DNA of 64,000 nt from Bacteroidales bacterium UBA6431 (GTDB lineage: Bacteria > Bacteroidota > Bacteroidia > Bacteroidales > UBA932), in assembly GCA_002439095.1 (NCBI GenBank), contig DJOT01000004.1, positions 56,600 to 120,599 of the forward strand, given 5' to 3'. The notes beneath the pieces are model-generated. The model ran no database searches and was not told where the DNA came from. It saw only the letters and a program-made list of their open reading frames with translations. Positions 62,189 to 64,000 of the stretch are shown here, piece by piece. The position numbers and the translations under genes were made by a program. Numbering within the stretch: the first letter of the stretch is position 1; each line of letters opens with the position of its first letter.

Positions 62189-62827
62189 CTACTCTTCAGA
62201 ATCGAAAATATCATTGAATACAGCCCTCATCCCGGATTCGTCTTGGATGAGGGTTCTCAGTTTCTGTAGCCTTGCAGCGTTGTCCGACTCCGGTATCCAG
62301 AGTTTGAGGTAGCCTTTTTCTCCGTACTTCTCCTGAAGGTGCTCCATCATGCGACTCCAGTGTCCCTCGCGGTCGAGTTCGGGGTAGTTCTTGAGTCCGT
62401 ACTGGATTGTGCGGCGTATCACGGTCATCGGGTCTATCTGCCTGTCGGCTTCGGCGATGAGTTTGCCGTAGATGGATCTCGGCTCGTGGTCGGATGAGGC
62501 ACGATGGTCTTCTGCCGCCTGTGCTGCGAGTTCGATTTCTTCGGGTGTCAGCCACTGGAGCAGGTTTCGGTCTCCCCGGATGATGGCCCCGGATACAAGA
62601 TGGTGGGTTTTTCGGCCCGTCCCGAGCCCCGTGTCGTGGTAGGCTGCCGCTGTGTAGACCACGTCCGCCTTGACCGGATAATGCTCCGTGAGGCGGAGCG
62701 CCTCATCTATTACATATTGCACATGCTCCCGCCTGTGCGCCCGGTCGAACGTGTCGTACATCGGTATGATCTGCTCCTCCACATACTTTCGTAGTGCCGG
62801 GGTGACTTGTGTGGCCGATTTTTCCAT
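62189..62827 (-). CDS. HD-domain phosphohydrolase
   Basis: A 212-residue cytoplasmic HD-superfamily protein: His 35 in HRREHVQYV, the HD pair in AAAYHDTGLG (residues 64-65) and a later DHRAS Asp. These are the four metal ligands of the superfamily. The substrate may be a nucleotide or nucleoside phosphate, but it is not defined. It lies 46 bp after the HEPN gene on the same strand, so it may be read through from the toxin-antitoxin operon. Confidence 0.8.
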   Translation of the reverse strand: MEKSATQVTPALRKYVEEQIIPMYDTFDRAHRREHVQYVIDEALRLTEHYPVKADVVYTAAAYHDTGLGTGRKTHHLVSGAIIRGDRNLLQWLTPEEIELAAQAAEDHRASSDHEPRSIYGKLIAEADRQIDPMTVIRRTIQYGLKNYPELDREGHWSRMMEHLQEKYGEKGYLKLWIPESDNAARLQKLRTLIQDESGMRAVFNDIFDSEE

Positions 62828-62873
62828 GCTGCTTAGAGTCTCGTTGCTTCAGGTATCACTTGTCTTTTGCCGA

Positions 62874-63275
62874 TTACTTAATGTATTCGTCCAGCTTTCC
62901 GGCTTCAAGATCCTCCATGATTTTCTTTGCTGTTTCTTCAAGAAGAGGAATTTCCTTTTTTATGGTATTGAAAACAGCTTCGTCATCTATGTCGGCGTAT
63001 TCATGGACAATTACATTGCGCATTCCGAAAACTGCTTTCCACGGTACTTGTCTATATGAAGAAAAGAAATCCATAGAAGTTTTGTTGCGTATTTTGATGA
63101 AGTTTTCAGTGATGTATTGCAGGCTCATTCCGCAGGCCCGGAATATTGTCATGCCTGAAATACTCAATCCGAAATCATTTGGTTTGCATATATCAGCAGA
63201 TATTTTTTGCACCAGATCCATCTCGTCAATGGCTGTCTTCAAGTAGGTCTTTATCCGTTCTTTATCGCTATACAT
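62874..63275 (-). CDS. HepT-like HEPN-domain toxin
   Basis: A 133-residue all-helical HEPN protein of the HepT/DUF86 type. The ribonuclease motif Rx4H is intact: Arg 86 and His 91 in GMRNVIVHEYADID, with the usual Tyr two residues after His. Such toxins cut RNA unless modified (AMPylated) by the partner nucleotidyltransferase. It overlaps the antitoxin gene by 8 bp, with the antitoxin first. The local sequence is AT-rich compared with the flanks, a sign of transfer. Probably abortive-defence or plasmid-style addiction. Confidence 0.88.
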   Translation of the reverse strand: MYSDKERIKTYLKTAIDEMDLVQKISADICKPNDFGLSISGMTIFRACGMSLQYITENFIKIRNKTSMDFFSSYRQVPWKAVFGMRNVIVHEYADIDDEAVFNTIKKEIPLLEETAKKIMEDLEAGKLDEYIK

Positions 63276-63771
63276 AAATCAGATCTTTTTCTATGTTGTC
63301 CATGAAATCCCTGGAGGTTCTCGTATTTTCAGATATCAGATCCACTTTTCTTTTAAAGAGGGATTCCAGTAACAGTTTTACCTCAGATAAAACGAGCAGT
63401 GAAGGATTTTTGAATGAAATCAATATGTCAATATCACTGTCCGCGTTCTCTTCTCCTCTTGCAAAACTCCCGAACAAGGCCATACGTGTTATTTCATACT
63501 TTTCGGCTTTGTTTTTTTTGAAAGAGCGGAGAATATCCAACACGCGCTCCCTCTCTGAAAAGTCTCCGGTATATTTGTCTATGACCTTCAATTCGATTTC
63601 GTATCCCAAGGCATCCAGCAGACGCGAAACGGTCTCTTCGCTTCCTAATGTCCCATTTTCCATTTTTGATATTTGGGATTTCGACATACCGGAGAGTATG
63701 CCCAGTTGCTCCTGTGTCAGATTTCTTGACTTGCGCAATGACTTGATCATATTTGGCGTAACAGTGTTCAT
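63268..63771 (-). CDS. HTH-nucleotidyltransferase antitoxin (MntA-like with XRE domain)
   Basis: A 167-residue protein. Residues about 4-60 are an XRE-type helix-turn-helix (SLRKSRNLTQEQLGILSGMS with SKMENG). Residues about 75-167 are a MNT nucleotidyltransferase with GSFARGEENADSDIDILI (two Asp ligands at 113 and 115) and a third Asp in RKVDLI (144). Ordinary MntA antitoxins have no HTH; here the DNA-binding module should give autoregulation through the palindrome at 63787-63816. The start at 63771 follows from the promoter. It overlaps the HEPN gene by 8 bp. Confidence 0.87.
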   Translation of the reverse strand: MNTVTPNMIKSLRKSRNLTQEQLGILSGMSKSQISKMENGTLGSEETVSRLLDALGYEIELKVIDKYTGDFSERERVLDILRSFKKNKAEKYEITRMALFGSFARGEENADSDIDILISFKNPSLLVLSEVKLLLESLFKRKVDLISENTRTSRDFMDNIEKDLIYV

Positions 63772-63778
63772 TTCGTGA

Positions 63779-63810
63779 CAAATATAGAACAAGTTTCATA
63801 TATATGCAAC
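63779..63810 (-). promoter_or_regulatory. Promoter of the toxin-antitoxin operon
   Basis: The minus strand shows GTTG (63807-63810), 20 nt, TATATTTG (63779-63786), and then 7 nt to the antitoxin ATG. Confidence 0.65.
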
Positions 63811-63816
63811 TTGTTC
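63787..63816. promoter_or_regulatory. Palindromic operator for the HTH antitoxin
   Basis: GAACAAGTT (63787-63795) and AACTTGTTC (63808-63816) are perfect inverted 9-mers, and the 12 nt between are also symmetric except for one pair. The site fills the -33 to -7 spacer exactly, so a bound repressor would block RNA polymerase. Confidence 0.75.
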
Positions 63817-63853
63817 GGGCATGCGGATGTATTGTTCTTGATTTTAGGAGAGC

Positions 63854-63876
63854 GTCGTCTCTTGGCAAGAGACGAC
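63854..63876. terminator. Hairpin near the right edge
   Basis: GTCGTCTCTT (63854-63863), loop GGC, then its perfect complement (63867-63876). It could end a gene reading in from the right. The rest, 63877-64000, holds minus-strand TATATTTG and TAAATTTG boxes but no gene I recognise. Confidence 0.4.
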
Positions 63877-64000
63877 AAAGCAACGGCAAATATAGTGATT
63901 TTCACCGAATTGCCTACAAGCCCCCGTACAAATTTAAGGTTCATTTCAGTCCATTCAGTCTTGCCGTCCAACCATGGGCGGTTGTGTGGTGGTGTTTTCG

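Noticed and set aside
63768..63971. A 67-codon open frame on the minus strand at the right edge
   Set aside because: It overlaps the toxin-antitoxin operator and promoter, and its sequence has no family resemblance.

Overview
The window looks like a Bacteroidales chromosome (phylum Bacteroidota). It has a SusC/SusD pair, many lipoproteins, BACON, DUF4861, DUF4876 and DUF1573 families, GH97, and promoters of the Bacteroidota type (TTG or TTTG, 19-20 nt, TAnnTTTG). Base composition is GC-rich by eye, except for an AT-rich toxin-antitoxin island near the right end. The gene content is that of a plant-fibre degrader from a gut or similar habitat. No RNA gene, CRISPR array or intact insertion sequence was seen, and the genus cannot be fixed.

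Layout. 1-7.0 kb: a SusCD-type uptake operon (FISUMP surface protein cut by the window edge, SusC, SusD, third lipoprotein). 7.0-10.0 kb: an AAA-ATPase remnant, then an ABC transporter (ATPase, permease, DUF4857 partner). 10.1-16.3 kb: a four-gene outer-membrane operon of unknown substrate (TonB-dependent receptor, small lipoprotein, DUF6850-like barrel, BACON-DUF4876 lipoprotein) closed by a strong hairpin. 16.3-27.2 kb: rhamnose and pectin block: rhaBAT, GH28, an SGNH-CE4 double esterase, CE7 esterase, GH97, DUF4861. 27.2-30.2 kb: M64 metallopeptidase and AspT/YidE transporter. 30.3-46.3 kb: glucuronoxylan enzymes (GH67, GH10, GH3, CE15) with no SusCD of their own, interleaved with a dinB, tricorn protease, beta-helix directon and a DUF1573 protein. 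46.3-52.8 kb: a complete histidine-to-glutamate operon (ftcD, hutU, hutH, hutI). 52.9-56.6 kb: ThrE-like exporter and a four-gene CsgG/DUF4810/GNA1162 lipoprotein operon. 56.6-57.2 kb: gene-poor repeat region with a REP-like palindrome family, a probable truncated RAYT transposase start and a G-rich tandem repeat. 57.2-64 kb: CDF metal exporter, MFS efflux pump, GH9 glucanase, HD phosphohydrolase, and a HEPN/nucleotidyltransferase toxin-antitoxin pair whose antitoxin carries an HTH domain and whose promoter contains a near-perfect palindromic operator.

How it works together. The xylan enzymes would cut glucuronoxylan (GH10), remove methylglucuronate (GH67), break lignin-glucuronate esters (CE15) and release terminal sugars (GH3). 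The pectin block would deacetylate and cut pectin and feed rhamnose into RhaT, RhaA and RhaB. The hut operon yields glutamate, ammonia and a folate one-carbon unit. The most interesting items are the DUF6850/DUF4876 receptor operon, the CsgG-like operon with its extra lipoprotein, the REP-like family next to a RAYT-like remnant, the HTH-nucleotidyltransferase/HEPN operon with its operator, and a recurring promoter design that places the start codon only 5-7 nt after the -7 box, predicting leaderless mRNAs.
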